Assembly (NCBI GenBank): GCA_030248195.1
Contig: JASAND010013454.1
Coordinates: forward strand, 1-64,000
Direction of reading: 5' to 3'
Length of the DNA: 64,000 nt
From: Trissonchulus latispiculum
Lineage: Eukaryota; Nematoda; Enoplea; Enoplida; Ironidae
The position numbers and the translations under genes were made by a program. The notes beneath the pieces were generated by a model, which was given only the letters and a program-made list of their open reading frames with translations, was not told the DNA's origin and ran no database searches. Positions 46,113 through 57,891 of this stretch are shown in pieces. Positions within the stretch are counted from its first letter, which is position 1. Each line of letters begins with the position of its first letter.

Positions 46113-47667
46113 AAGTGTTCGGTCAATACTAATTGCGCCTGTCAGGCAAAAGCCAGAAGCCCCACGGATGGTAAATGGGGCACCCCTGCCTTCCCTTTAA
46201 CCCTTCCGAAAGACATAAACATTACGTGTAGGACTGCTGGTTTCATTTCTCTGACTATACCAGAGTTAACTTCTCAGTACAGTCGTTTCTGTGTGTGCAG
46301 TTTCTCGTACTTATAAGTTCAACTGACTCAATCAAACAAAGTTCCTTACCTAACTTGGCTAAGGCAAATTCGATATTTTATTGAATTAATACATATTGCA
46401 ATCTATAATTTTAAGTTTTTATGTGAAATATTTGTGTAATTTCCCAAACATCCCATCTTTGTGAATTGTGAAAGTTGTAAGCTTATGAAAGTTGTTTAGA
46501 ATAAGTGGACTTTAAGAGAGGGCACAGAGAGAGAGTCGACTAGAAAAGTCAAAGTGCAGCACAATTATTAGCCTTCGCAGTTACGTATATGTGTTATTGA
46601 GCTTCATCTTGTGCGCTAGTGAAAGCTAGAAATCTGTAGTAGATACGCCTAAATGACTAGCCGAAGCGTAAAATGCCGACACAACCTAGTGCTCTCTGCA
46701 CTTTGGCCGATAAGAAATATCCTTGACTTGACTAGCGAAAAGAAGCACATAACAGCACAAATAATATGCTTGTGAAATGGCTTTTTCTGGGTCCATAGGG
46801 TGCTACGTTAAGCAAAGAATACAAGAACCGCTTCTTTAAATTGTCCCCTTCGCGACCCCTACTGGCCTACCTATCTAGTAGTTTATTTTAGTCTGGAAAT
46901 CTTAAAATTTATCACGGGTCGGTTCTTCTGATGCTATTGCGCCAACTTTGCACCTTCACTTGGATAACTATCCTGTTTACCACAATTTCAATGTAGGTAA
47001 AGCATGTTCCCATGCAGTGTTTGTGTCCCTGAATTAACAGTGTGGGCATTCATTCAAAATTTCTTATGTTTAAGCAAAAAGTTTAGAATCCGAGGATCTT
47101 ATCTAGTAGGTTGACATTATGACCTGTGGCACGATCTAAAATGCCTTCTTTGAATTCATTGTAGCAAATATATATTTTTTAAGTCTATATTTGCTACCTA
47201 AATCGTATACTGTAGGTTGTATGTGCTTCATTGCTAGCGATGCTGAGCTAAACTCTTGGACAGAAGAACGATATGCTTCATGGAATTATGGGAATTACGA
47301 GACGTTCTAAACAAAACTGGCAAACGTCTGGCTTTAGCTTAAGGTCATCGTTCTGACTTAGTTGAATTGCGAAGCACTTGTAATTGTAGTTGTATTTGTA
47401 TTTTCAGAAAATTTTTATATATTTGCCTTTCTATTTGAACTATCCACCAATGTAAGCTAGTCCTTATTGGTAGTAATCTGACCAGGGCTATCTGTGATAT
47501 GCTAAATGAATGGAATGAAGGATTGCATGAAACCAGTGATGGCTCAAGTCGCACAAGAACCGGTGACATATTCTTTGGCATTAAAGGTGGAAAATGGTGA
47601 TAAGGTACGTATAACGTATCGTATTCTTATTAATCTGTCATCTTTTCAGAAAGGTAGTATCTTAAAA

Positions 47668-48174
47668 GGGAGGTAACTAAAACCAGGATCGGAATCAGGT
47701 ATCAGGATCAGGATCCATTTCAGGATCAGGATCAGGATCGGGTGACCAAAAACAGGATCCATTTCAGGATCGGCTAAAAACTTCAGGATCAGCTTCAGAA
47801 TCGGCTAAAAACTTCAGGATTCGGCTTAGGGGCGGATCCTGAGTTCAGGATCGGGTGTCTAAAAACAGGATCCATTTCAGGATCGGCTTGTAACTTCAGG
47901 ATCAGCTTCAGGATCGGCTTATAAGTTCAGGATTCGGCTTAGGGGCAGATCCTGAGTTCAGGATCGGATGTCTAAAAGCAGGATCCATTTCAGGATCGGC
48001 TTGTAAATGGATCCTGTTTTTAGACACCCGATCCTGAACTCAGGATCCGCCCCTAAGTCGAATCCTGAAGTTTTTAGCCGATCCTGGAATGGATCATGTT
48101 TTAGTCACCCAATCCTGATCCTGATCCTGAAATGGATCCTGATCCTGATCCCGATCCTGGTTTTAGTCACCTCC
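47668..48174. mobile_element. non-autonomous hAT-like element made of CAGGATC arrays, 507 bp
   Basis: The element is flanked by the exact 8-bp duplication TCTTAAAA (47660-47667, 48175-48182). The ends are inverted: GGAGGTAACTAAAACCAGG at left and, on the opposite strand, GGAGGTGACTAAAACCAGG at right. Almost the whole interior consists of CAGGATC/GATCCTG words and longer units (AAAAACAGGATCCATTTCAGG). These read CAGGATC over the left two thirds and GATCCTG from about 48003, so the two halves pair. There is no coding capacity. Confidence 0.8.
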
Positions 48175-48182
48175 TCTTAAAA

Positions 48183-48860
48183 GCAGTACCTACATAACAT
48201 ATAGTTGTGCCCAAAGGTCAGCTTGGCCTGTCATACCCATTAGGGCAACCTGATAAGGAACTTCAGGATTTATATAGTTAGGGGTGCATTCTGCGTTCAG
48301 GATTGTGTGCCTAAAACCAGGATCCATTGTGTATATATAGGATCGGCTTTAAATGTCAGTGTACTCTTGATGTCAGTAAGGTGTTTCACAGAGGGACTCA
48401 TAGCAATAAGAGCTCCTAAGTTTGCTATGTACTTATGAGAAAATTTAGGGGAACAGTGTTTCACGAAGATTAAGACTGGAGTGACCTAGGAGCTACATTT
48501 ACTAGTTCTTTGTGAAGCGCCCCAGATGATTGGACCTGTGGGCACAATTCCTCAGTTCACGATGGAATATCTAACAGGATCCATTTTTGGATCGGCCTGT
48601 AAGTTTAGGATCGAATCCAGGAGTATATAGATTTGGAGCTCAGGATCTGGTGTCTGTAAACAGGATCAGTTTCAGAATCGCGTTTTAGCTTCAGGATTAG
48701 GCTAAAATGAGTAAATACTGAGTTCAGGATAACAAAATCCACAGCAGGAGTACAATCTGGTAACTTCGATACTTTGCTTCAAAACCCTGAAAGCTATGAA
48801 TTCTGAAACTGATCGTGTACCCGATCTTGATTCCGATCCGAAACTGGTTGTACTCACCGT
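48183..48860. repeat. scattered degenerate CAGGATC words
   Basis: Isolated phrases such as CAGGATCCATT and TTCAGGATC occur at about 48266, 48320, 48577 and 48642, and GATCGTG/CGATCTTG at 48810-48830. They look like decayed copies of the element at 47668-48174. A small MITE (48378-48524) lies within. Confidence 0.5.
48378..48524. mobile_element. small inverted-repeat element (MITE)
   Basis: The left end GGTGTTTCACAGAG ... AGAGCTCCTAAG pairs imperfectly with the right end, which on the opposite strand reads GGGCGCTTCACAAAG ... AGCTCCTAGG. The same end sequences occur on both sides of the insertion at 4369-5220, so this is a family with at least two copies here. Confidence 0.5.
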
Positions 48861-51800
48861 CTTATTTGAAAAGTTTCGTAGATGAGACTGCTGCCGGAGG
48901 CTGCGAAAAACCGGATTTTCCTAAAATAAATATTTAGCCTAAAAACAGCGGAGGGAGCACGGGCGGGCGCCCTCAGCGGCACCAAGGCAGCGGTTGAGTA
49001 TCAGATTCGGCAATTAATGGCAGTGGGTGTAGGATTCAAAAGATTAATTCTTTATTTTTCCATTACTTTATAAGTAAATAACTAGCTTATAAGTTCGAAA
49101 CTAAACTGCTCTGATTGTAAACATAGATTTTTGTATTGTGTATATATAAAGGATAAGCCACGTGATATTTACATTTACATTTATCTATTGCTTAATTTTA
49201 CTTTAGTAAAAAGTGAGATGGGAATTGGACCGTGACCTGAACTTGAGAAAATAAATTTTGTGAAGGATCCTCTCTGCTATTCTTATTTTTGGCAGAAATC
49301 ATTCTATTTTCATTCGACATTTGTTCTGCTCTCTCTGCCTGCGTCAGTGAAGACATTTTCTACACAAACTGGTCCCATCTATGTTTTTAGCCTTTCAAAT
49401 TTGCAGCCCTTGTCTAAGCACAGTGCAAAGTACAATACTCTACATATAGGTATATGTCAGTCAGTTGATTTAAAAACTAAATCGCCTTATTCTGTAAAAA
49501 AACCCGACGTGGAAAAATATCGTTACTCATGCGTTTAGAATTAATACATTGGTGGACGAGGGGGACAATTTGCTATGTCAAACGTCAAACTAAGAAAACA
49601 TCGTCTCCAAGTACAGTAGTTCATGTTCAAATACATACGTTTCAGGTTAGGTTATACTGTTTTAATAAAGGTTTGGTTAGGTATTAACAGAAAAATATTA
49701 GGCTTTGACATATTTTCGACTCTGTAAATTCCTATTCATTTGATTTTAATGTGCAACTGTATATCGGAAAATTTGCTGACATGACCAGGACTCTCCTTTT
49801 CTTGGAATTAGTTTGTAATGGTATGTAGAATCATATGTTTGTAAAGAATTTGTAATTTTTATGCTCACTTGTGAGTTGTGATTGTGAAGGCATATAACTA
49901 TACAGAAAGATCAGTTGAAAAACGTCTAAAATTTAGATTATTATTGGTAAAATTTGAAGTCAACAGCGTTAGAAGTGCACAAAAACAATTTGCCGAAATG
50001 GAAAGCCAAGCCAACGTTGCATTACGTATTTCGCAGTGAGACCACTTTTAACTGCAGCTTCGAATGAAATTAACGATGAAACTAAAGTTAGAAGAAATTT
50101 GTTGAGCTATTGAAACAAGAAACTCTGAGCTGATATTGGAAAGACGCAAAAGCAGGGTCTCAATTCTGGAACTTTCTTCATTGCCTATTGTTTTCTTTTT
50201 CTAATAATTTGTTTTGAGCACGATTCGATAAAATTTTTCTTTAAACTGTTTTTTGCGATAATTCCTAAATAGGCGAGTGATGGTTAGTTGACAGTCACAG
50301 TTGGTTCGGTTCTAGATGGGATGGGCCGACATTTATTAAAATTTTGACAGAATGTTGTATACGAGGAACTTTTGCATGTAGAAAAAAGAACCGAAGGATT
50401 TGTAATTTGTATATACATTCGAACTACGACATAAATATGTACAAAAATCTATATGAGGAAACCGTAATGTAAACATCGGTGTGACGGATTCCTCACTCTC
50501 AATAGATATGTACGTACCTACCTATTCGAGTTAGAAACATCTTTATTTGGAAAGGTGAAAGTGATTTGTAAGAAATGATTTGGGTCGATGAGTTTTGGAG
50601 TAAGCGAAATCGAAAATGATTATTCGAAATTTTGTTGAGCATGTGTTATACATATTATGTACCTATATGCGTATGAATGTCGTACGACAAGTAGAATACA
50701 TACAACAAAAATTACGACTATGCAGCCCCGTATGTACACATGGAGCGAATGAATTGTAATGATGAGTTTTTGAAGATACAAATTAATCCGACCATGCTAT
50801 TCGAAAAAGTTTTTGCCGACTACTTTTATGAAGATTGAACCGGCAGTTTTTATACATTGAAAGAGTAGGAACAGATCCGTGTTTAAAAATTTTTAATCTT
50901 TTTAGTAATGTCTTGAGCATTGGGTTGTTAGGTTATAACTCGAATACGGCGGAGTGAACGCATTTGGTTTCATCTAATCCTTATTTATATGCATAAGCAT
51001 AGCTGCTTTATAACTTTCAACTTTAACAGGAGGAAGGTCCGCATTAACAGATAACAATTCCGAGTCCTTTAATAGCCCGCTGGCGAGTCGAGGCGCTGTC
51101 AGTTCGGGATGGGAACGACAGCAAAGTAATCTTTGCGATATAGACGTTAGTTGCCATGTCGTATGACTTCCATAAAAATTCAATTCCGTAGGAATGAAGA
51201 TTTTAGCAATTTGAGCTGGATACCTTAAGGTGGTGGTAACGTTTACCGCAGTCATCTTCAAAAAGTCATAACTTGCTCAACTTATGGACTTATATAGCAA
51301 ATGATCAAATCTTATCTTATATAGCAAATCATTTTAAAGCTTGAAATGAGGATATTTTGGTGATGTCGTCAAACTTTAGATTAACACTTTCTACAGTGAA
51401 ATGAAAAAACCATAAACCAATTTTAAACAAGGATTTCAGAAACCTGTGAAAGTTGATCAAACTTCGCTCTACTATATCACTCTATCAAGTGCTGACGAGG
51501 GTCATTTTTCAGTTTCAGTCATCCCCAGAAGACCTACAACTCGAGAAATTTATCAAAAAGTCAAAATTTTTGAAATTTCATAATTTTTCGACACTTTAAA
51601 TGAGAATTACACAGCGTTGTGAAAGTTTCTCAAAAACTAAGAAAAATGACCCTCGGCAATAGCGCGCAAAATGTTTCTGTGAAATGGTTTGCCGTTTTAT
51701 TGAGCCAGTTCGGCGAAATCCGTGTTTAAAACAAACTAACTGCAGTTTTTAAAAAATCGGTTTTTTAGTTTTAGCTTTAGTCACAACTTTAGCTAGACTG

Positions 51801-52579
51801 ATGTAATCATTTTTTGCACAAAATGTGCCCTTGGACGGTTTTTGATTCGGGTAATCAGCTGTCGGATGTTGTATAGTTACATGCTGCAGCAATTGAAAAA
51901 ATCTGAAAATTTAGAAATCAGCTGGTTTTTGACCCCAAAAGCTTTAAATCTGGTTTATTTCCCGAAATGTAGAAGATAGAAAACGTGGTCCAAAAGCAAA
52001 GTTAACAGTTTGATAAGCTCTTTCGATTGATAATGGGATGGGTTTGGCTAACTTCAAGCATCTCTAAGAAGCTTATTCTGCAAAAATTAACAAGTAGGCC
52101 CCAAAAGGGGCAGTATTCCTTAGTAGACCTGTTATATTCAGTTACCGTTGAATAATTTCTTCGTAGAAACTAGAAACTGAGGTCTTTGACTGCTTTTTCT
52201 TGCCACAACGGAGGGAGTCTCGCAGGTGTCCATAAGCGCTGTAACCCCACCTCCCCCACCCACAATTTTAGCCACGCGGTTTATCTTCTCAAATCATCTC
52301 AAATTGTGCGAACGTCCTGCTACAGGCTACAGCAACGTAAAGTTCGCCCATCTGACACTATTGTAAAATGACAAAAACATTTATATTGAGCTTTCGTCAC
52401 AAATGAAACCTAATTTGCATATTCAGAATCCAAAAAGTGGTACATAGCTAGCCACACGTTAAAGATAGGGATTTTCTTGACCCAGTGCAGAAATACACGC
52501 AAAAGATGCTAGTATATACCGATATTAGTCATTCCGGCTCTAGCCGGAATAAAAATTCTTAGATTTTAACACAAAGGCT
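48861..52579. other. long non-coding stretch
   Basis: No gene is recognised. An inverted pair GACGAGGGTCATTTTTC (about 51495) and GAAAAATGACCCTCGGC (about 51642) marks a loop of about 130 bp that may belong to another decayed inverted-repeat element. Frames here are short and lack family features. Confidence 0.45.
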
Positions 52580-53767
52580 GGGTGTGCATAAAACACGGCC
52601 CCGGCCCCGGCCCGGTACATAAAACACGGCCCCGGCCCCGGCCCGGGTGCATAAAACACGGCCCCGGCCCCGGCCCCGGCCCCACATAAAACACGGCCCC
52701 ATTACGGCCCCGTGCATAAAACACGGCCCCGTTACGGCCCCATACATAAAACACGGCCCCGTCACGGCCCCATCAAAAAATCATATTTTTGACTAATGGG
52801 ACTAAATATAACCAATTCAGCATCTCCTAATCTATCAAATTAAATTGTTTAAATGTTTAGTCTTTGAGTTTGAAAAATCGAATTTTGAATTGAAAATGTT
52901 ATCTTTGAACCACCTTTTTAAGTTTTTGTATCATGATAAACCTACAAATAACAAACTTTATGTTATGCAGTTATTAAATGTGTAAATTAAATTAAATTGT
53001 GTAAATGTGTTTATGTGTAAATTTATTTTTAATTTTATCTTGCGCTCCGAAAAACTAAAGAGAATTTACAAATTTTCATCACCTTTAAAATTAACTTGTT
53101 AACGAAACTACATATGACCAAATGTATATACATCTAGAATAGGGCTCGCTTAGAGATTTCGAGTGATTTAAAAATCAACTGATAATGTTTATCTTTGCAA
53201 TCAGTAACTAAGTTTTTAAAGTAAGCCGTGCCGTATTGACACCTTGTGGTCATAATGTTCAAGAGATCGTAAAAAAACAACAATTTATAAAAGATTACAT
53301 AAAATAGCATAAACGCATTTACGCATTTACTTTACACAATTTAATTTAATTTACACATTTAATAACTGCATAACATAAAGTTTGTTATTTGTAGGTTTAT
53401 CATGATACAAAAACTTAAAAAGGTGGTTCAAAGATAACATTTTCAATTCAAAATTCGATTTTTCAAACTCAAAGACTAAACATTTAAACAATTTAATTTG
53501 ATAGATTAAGAGATGCTGAATTGGCTATATTTAGTCCCATTAGTCAAAAACATGATTTTTTGATGGGGCCGTGACGGTGCCGTGTTTTATGTGTGGGGCC
53601 GTGACGGGGCCGTGTTTTATGCACGGGGCCGTATTGGGCCGTGTTTTATGTGGGGCCGGGGCCGGGGCCGTGTTTTATGCACCCGGGCCGAGGCCGGGGC
53701 CGGAGCCGTGTTTTATGTACCGGGCCGGGGCCGGGGCCGGGGCCGGGGCCGTGTTTTATGCACACCC
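52580..53767. mobile_element. hAT-like palindromic element capped by GGCCCC arrays, 1188 bp
   Basis: The exact 8-bp duplication CAAAGGCT flanks the element (52572-52579, 53768-53775). The ends are perfect inverted repeats, GGGTGTGCATAAAACACGG. Then come GC-rich arrays in which GGCCCC runs alternate with the decamer CATAAAACAC (52598-52770) and its complement GTGTTTTATG (53563-53763). The next 220-250 bp on each side are nearly exact reverse complements (52775 to about 53010, about 53315-53560). The central part holds a piece of another element (53070-53272). The frames with repeated CFM or GAGAG are translations of the arrays. No transposase is present. Confidence 0.85.
53070..53272. repeat. 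half of the type 1 palindromic element captured in the loop
   Basis: This segment matches the reverse complement of about 41492-41690. Shared words include ATCAACTGATAATGTTTATC, then GCAATCAGTAA, then ACACCTTGTGGTCATAA, then TTCAAGAGATC. Only one arm is present, so the loop of the GGCCCC element holds a truncated copy. Confidence 0.75.
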
Positions 53768-53775
53768 CAAAGGCT

Positions 53776-55514
53776 CCGGGATTGTTTCTAATGTTTTCAG
53801 GAACGCCGGCGTAGTGTGTTCTGAAAGTTTCAAACATTTTGGATAACATTCGCGAAAGTTGTTTCCCAAAATACGGGAAACGTTGCCACGACCTTAAATT
53901 AAATTAATTATGTCCAGCTGGGATTATTTTGGCCGGAGTGGGATAGTTAGGACAGGACTTGCTGGGATCTTGCATTCTGGCAGGGCCACGAAGGAGCCCA
54001 TTTTACCAACATGGATAATAGGGGGAATTTGTTTATAAATTATTTAATAGTTATAAAATATTTAGTACATTAGAAGTAAGCTCAAGCTGACAAACTTTTT
54101 AACGATTTTAAATAAAATTTGGAGTCAGCCTCGCTGAATTCGCAGGAATCTGAAAAGATCGAAGTTTTTGCATATAAATACCATTTTATCAACAGCAACA
54201 GTTCCTACTGCCTGGTATATACATAGATATAAATGCGAGCAACAGACTTTGTATGGATTCTTCCTTTAAATGGTTTCATGGTACCCGATTTGATTCTCTA
54301 CCTCCGTTTCTACCTTTGATGACTTACGGCTGCCATCCCTCATTTTCCCTGTCTCAGGTAGATTGTAATTGCAGTCAAAATACACGTTACAAGATACAAG
54401 TAACAAAAGATAATGTTACTGTCAAGAAACATGAAATGATTTGTTTAGTTTTTTAAATTAGTATTGTTGGTGGGGATGTATCGTAGCGATGTTCTGCCGA
54501 AATGCAGTATGCTCAACATCAACAAATTATTGAAAGCATATTCGAACCGTGTTGCTGGAAATGTGTTTGATATTCAGCATGATTTCTAAATTCTAAGCGC
54601 GTAGTGTTCGCCGTTCGGTCACGTGTCGCATTAAATTGATTAATTAATGGTACTCAAATTTGTTTGGCAATATTTTTCTAGATGATAGGCAAATTGATGA
54701 TAGGCATTACTATGTAAGTGTAATGCTATTCTAAATTCTTCTTGAAAAATGAAATAGTGAGGAGAGGAGGATCTATGAGACATCAGAATGCGAAGTCAGA
54801 CTCCGACTGGACAACTGTTCTAAAATTAAAATTTTGACAAATGTTTGTGATTGGGAATGTCTCGCTTTTGAAGATGGCGGTTGGGGCAGCAGTAGTCTGG
54901 AGGAGTATATAATGTCAAATATATAGACATTTAAATTTAAGGTGAAGTTAAGTTGACCTATGAGAGCGGAACAGCAGTGGTTAAAATTTCGAGGTCATAC
55001 ATTTCCACAGACACATAAGCATATTCGTAAGTACGCACGTTCATATATGCTTCTGTGTGTATACATGTGTGTCTAGGTGTGTGTAAATTTCATTCAAGCA
55101 CTATTTGGATGTTTATATGTACGCATATGTGAGATAGTGTCTGCGTCTGGAGGTCAGCTAAGGTCACAGGCCAGTCGGGGTCAGGTGTCTACTACTCGTG
55201 TGTCACAGAGAGAGAGAGACAGAATTTGTTGTTGTTGTGTCTGGCTGGGTTGGAGTTCACGTAGTGTCCTTCCTTAGCCTGTTGTTTACACGTTGATTAT
55301 TGCCATCCCTGTTGTTGTTATTGTTTTTAGATAAGGAAGGGGTAAACCAAGCTTCTGCGTGTTTTGGCGAAAGTATCAGTATTAATTTAATTATAGCAAG
55401 CTTAGTCTTTATTTGCAACAAATTAGTTTGAGTTTAATTAGTTGAATTACGTAAAGTTTAGGGTATTTCCCATTCATTAGTCCCCGCCCTCAGTGCTCAA
55501 AAGTCTGAAACCCG
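53776..55514. other. non-coding stretch
   Basis: No gene is recognised; AT-rich with short frames. Probably intron of the gene whose exon is at 56088, as no terminator or promoter is seen. Confidence 0.45.
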
Positions 55515-56045
55515 ACGAATCGAGCTAAAATTTGGTATAGGTGTGTTTTTGACACGCTGAGTTCAAACATCACTAGGTTTTCCGATGTAGCGAAATTCGA
55601 GTTTTTCGATTCGTAAGCAGGACTAAGGAGAACCAAAAATTTTTACCCCGAGTATGCTGAAAATTTGCTAAGACAGATTCTCTGGGGCGCAGAATACGAA
55701 TCTGAACTCCGTTTTTCGATTCGATTATTCGTTAGTTCAGTGTATCCAAAGTCGTATCCTTAACGCCTTATCATTTATCTTGTACTGGGCTAACGAAAGA
55801 TCGAATCGGAGAGTTCAATTCGGAGACAATTAAAAATGAAAATAAAAGAGAAGAAGAGAACCAGAAAATCCATGTATAGCAAATATTCAGTAAAATCAAT
55901 GTCAAAAATTTTTGGGTTATTCTTTTTCCTCCACTACGAATCGAAAACATTTAATTTCGCGAAATCGAAACACGAAACATTTTTTGATAATTGAAGTCAG
56001 CACTCAGCGTGGTCGAAAACGTACCCATGCCAAGTGTTAGCTTCA
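55515..56045. mobile_element. palindromic element, type 2, copy 2 (diverged)
   Basis: It has the same order of motifs as 41905-42496: AGCTAAAATTTGGTATAGG, ACGCTGAGTTCAAA, TTTTTCGATTCGTAAG, GATTCGATTATTCGTTAG, and their complements on the right half ending GTACCCATGCCAAGTGTTAGCT. It is more diverged, with an A-rich insertion at about 55825-55900. It ends about 40 bp before the splice acceptor of the exon at 56088. Confidence 0.65.
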
Positions 56046-56087
56046 TAATTGTATCATGCCTTCGAATTAATGTTTTCGTTGTTTCAG

Positions 56088-56414
56088 GTATATTCTAACG
56101 GTGTTCTGTCGCCAGCTGCATCCGGTGAAAAGCTTAGTGCGAACGGAGAGACCAAGTCTCAGATCACACCTGGAGAAGTAGATCCATCTAATCAGTCAGA
56201 CAGCTTCCTTTCCAACGGCGACTCTGTATCGGAATCAAGTCCACTTCTGTCCATATCTAGTCCAATTGTTGCTAAGCTGACCAATGGTAACTCTCCTTCC
56301 CCGAAGCAGACACAACAGTCCAGCTCGCCTTCTCAGCAAGCCTCTTCCGCTGCGGCATTCCTTGCGGCTACGCAACTCCGGGCTTCACTCTTCAGTCAGA
56401 TCTTTTCTGCCCAG
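56088..56414 (+). CDS. internal coding exon of an unidentified gene, 109 codons
   Basis: A pyrimidine-rich acceptor (TTTTCGTTGTTTCAG, AG at 56086-56087) and a donor at 56415 (CAG|GTTGGT) delimit 327 bases that are open in one frame and begin and end between codons (phase 0-0). The peptide starts VYSNGVLSPAASGEKL and is rich in Ser, Asn, Gln and Pro. It ends with an alanine-rich AAAFLAATQLRASLFSQIF segment likely to form a helix. Base composition is clearly richer in GC and more codon-like than its surroundings. The content suggests a disordered linker in a regulatory or signalling protein, but I do not recognise the gene. Other exons must lie outside the window or in stretches I could not resolve. 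The donor is non-ideal, so the 3' boundary is less sure. Confidence 0.6.
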
Positions 56415-57662
56415 GTTGGTAATTTTAAACTGGAGTAGTGCCTCATTTTACAGTTAGTGCCTATACACAGTTTGATAAATATTAGGCAAATTGAAAAAAT
56501 TTAAAATATACGAATGTTCAATGCCGGCTCTTCCTTCCTCCGACGTACAGTACAGAAAGTTTGCTCATTGGGGATTTTATAAATCTTTTATCGGATGGCA
56601 ACCAGTTTGTCACCTGTGTGAACGAATATTTTCGACAAACACTGCAACATTAACGCTTAGTTGATCTGCTATTATAAGAATAGCAGGTAAATAATTTACC
56701 CAGTACCCCTTCGCAAGAATTGACAGCGGACCAGAGAGTCTTGCAGTTGGGTTTCGGCTCGGGCAAGACATGGCTGCTGGCATAATGCAGATATCGAATG
56801 GTGATATCGAATGCTTATCGCACTAGAGGAGAGAGCTTTCACGACTCCTAAAAATGTAAGGTGGGCGCAAAACTAGAATGAATCACTTTTCTTACAAGAA
56901 AATAATTCGACTGTTTACTGTATGCTTAGTTTGGTACTTTGTTTGATTGAGCAGCTACTGGTGTGCTTTTCCTGAATTGTGGTGCAATTTCTCAGAATGT
57001 TTAAGCTCTCTGTTGTAGAACTTTTGCTTGTTTTTCGTTTAGCAAACATATAATCTATATATAGTGTTAACAAACATATAATAGTATATATGCAGTAGGG
57101 GTGTCAAATGCAAAACTGAGTCTTATCTTATTCTAATAATTAGTCGGACGAAATCCGTATTATGCGAGAATGACACTTGGTGGTGACGGATTCTGTGATT
57201 TCTCTGGTCTTAACTTTGGTATAAGTAGTTATCTACTTAAACGCCTTGATTTGACATGGACATGCGAAGCCAGTGTGAGCTGGTAGAATAAAAATGAGAG
57301 GAAACTGCAGTTTTCTTTGGTCTTGCATGGGTGGTAAATTTGTTTCATTACTTGGTAAAAGCTTTTGTTATGTATTTTGTGAACAAATCTAGTGTTCTAA
57401 GGATTATGTTGAGAGATTGGGATTTGAGATGATTTTCAGTTTCTCTTGTTGAAATTGTTTCCAGAAGTCGTCTCGTTTGTTTGGTACAGTTTTCGCTTCA
57501 ACGTTTCAGAAATTCGTTTAGAACTTATAAGGAAGACATCGATTTTATGCACTAGTCTTCGAGAGCAAACGATTGAAATACATTTATTCTCGCAGCTTTT
57601 ACAGTACCTGTGGCTTCTTTCAACTCAAAATTCAAATTATTCTCAACATGGATCTGTGACTG
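56415..57662. other. probable intron
   Basis: AT-rich sequence after the exon, with no further exon that I can support. It ends at a fold-back SINE. Confidence 0.45.
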
Positions 57663-57891
57663 TGTAAGCGAAGCAGGCATAGGAAAGATTGATAAGCCTG
57701 TAACGAGAGTTCAACTGATGGCCCTGTGGTGTAGTTGGTTAGCATGTCTGCTACGGAGTCAGAAGGGCCGTGGTTCGAAACCCGGCTGGGCAGTTCCTGG
57801 AGCAGACATGCTAACCAGCTACACCACAGGGCCATCAGTTGAACTCCCGCTTACAGGCTTATCAATCTTTCTTATGCCTGCTTCCCTTACA
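57663..57891. mobile_element. fold-back pair of SINE heads, copy D
   Basis: A SINE leader and full tRNA-like part (57719-57791, B box GGTTCGAAACCC) are followed without a gap by the reverse complement of the same leader and the first half of the tRNA-like part (about 57797-57891). Both halves carry AGCATGTCTGCT and GGCATA-GAAAGATTGATAAGCC. The body present in copies A-C is missing from both halves. Transcribed, it would form a long hairpin. Confidence 0.75.

Larger units (their letters stand above)
42497..47659. other. long non-coding stretch
   Basis: No gene is recognised. It contains a tRNA-like SINE fragment (43690-43830), a GA-rich stretch at about 45740-45775 and a short TTAGG run at 46096. 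It may be intronic. Confidence 0.5.

Noticed and set aside
52559..53849. Frames of 60-90 codons rich in Gly-Arg or Cys-Phe-Met
   Set aside because: Translations of the GGCCCC arrays, open in several frames and on both strands.
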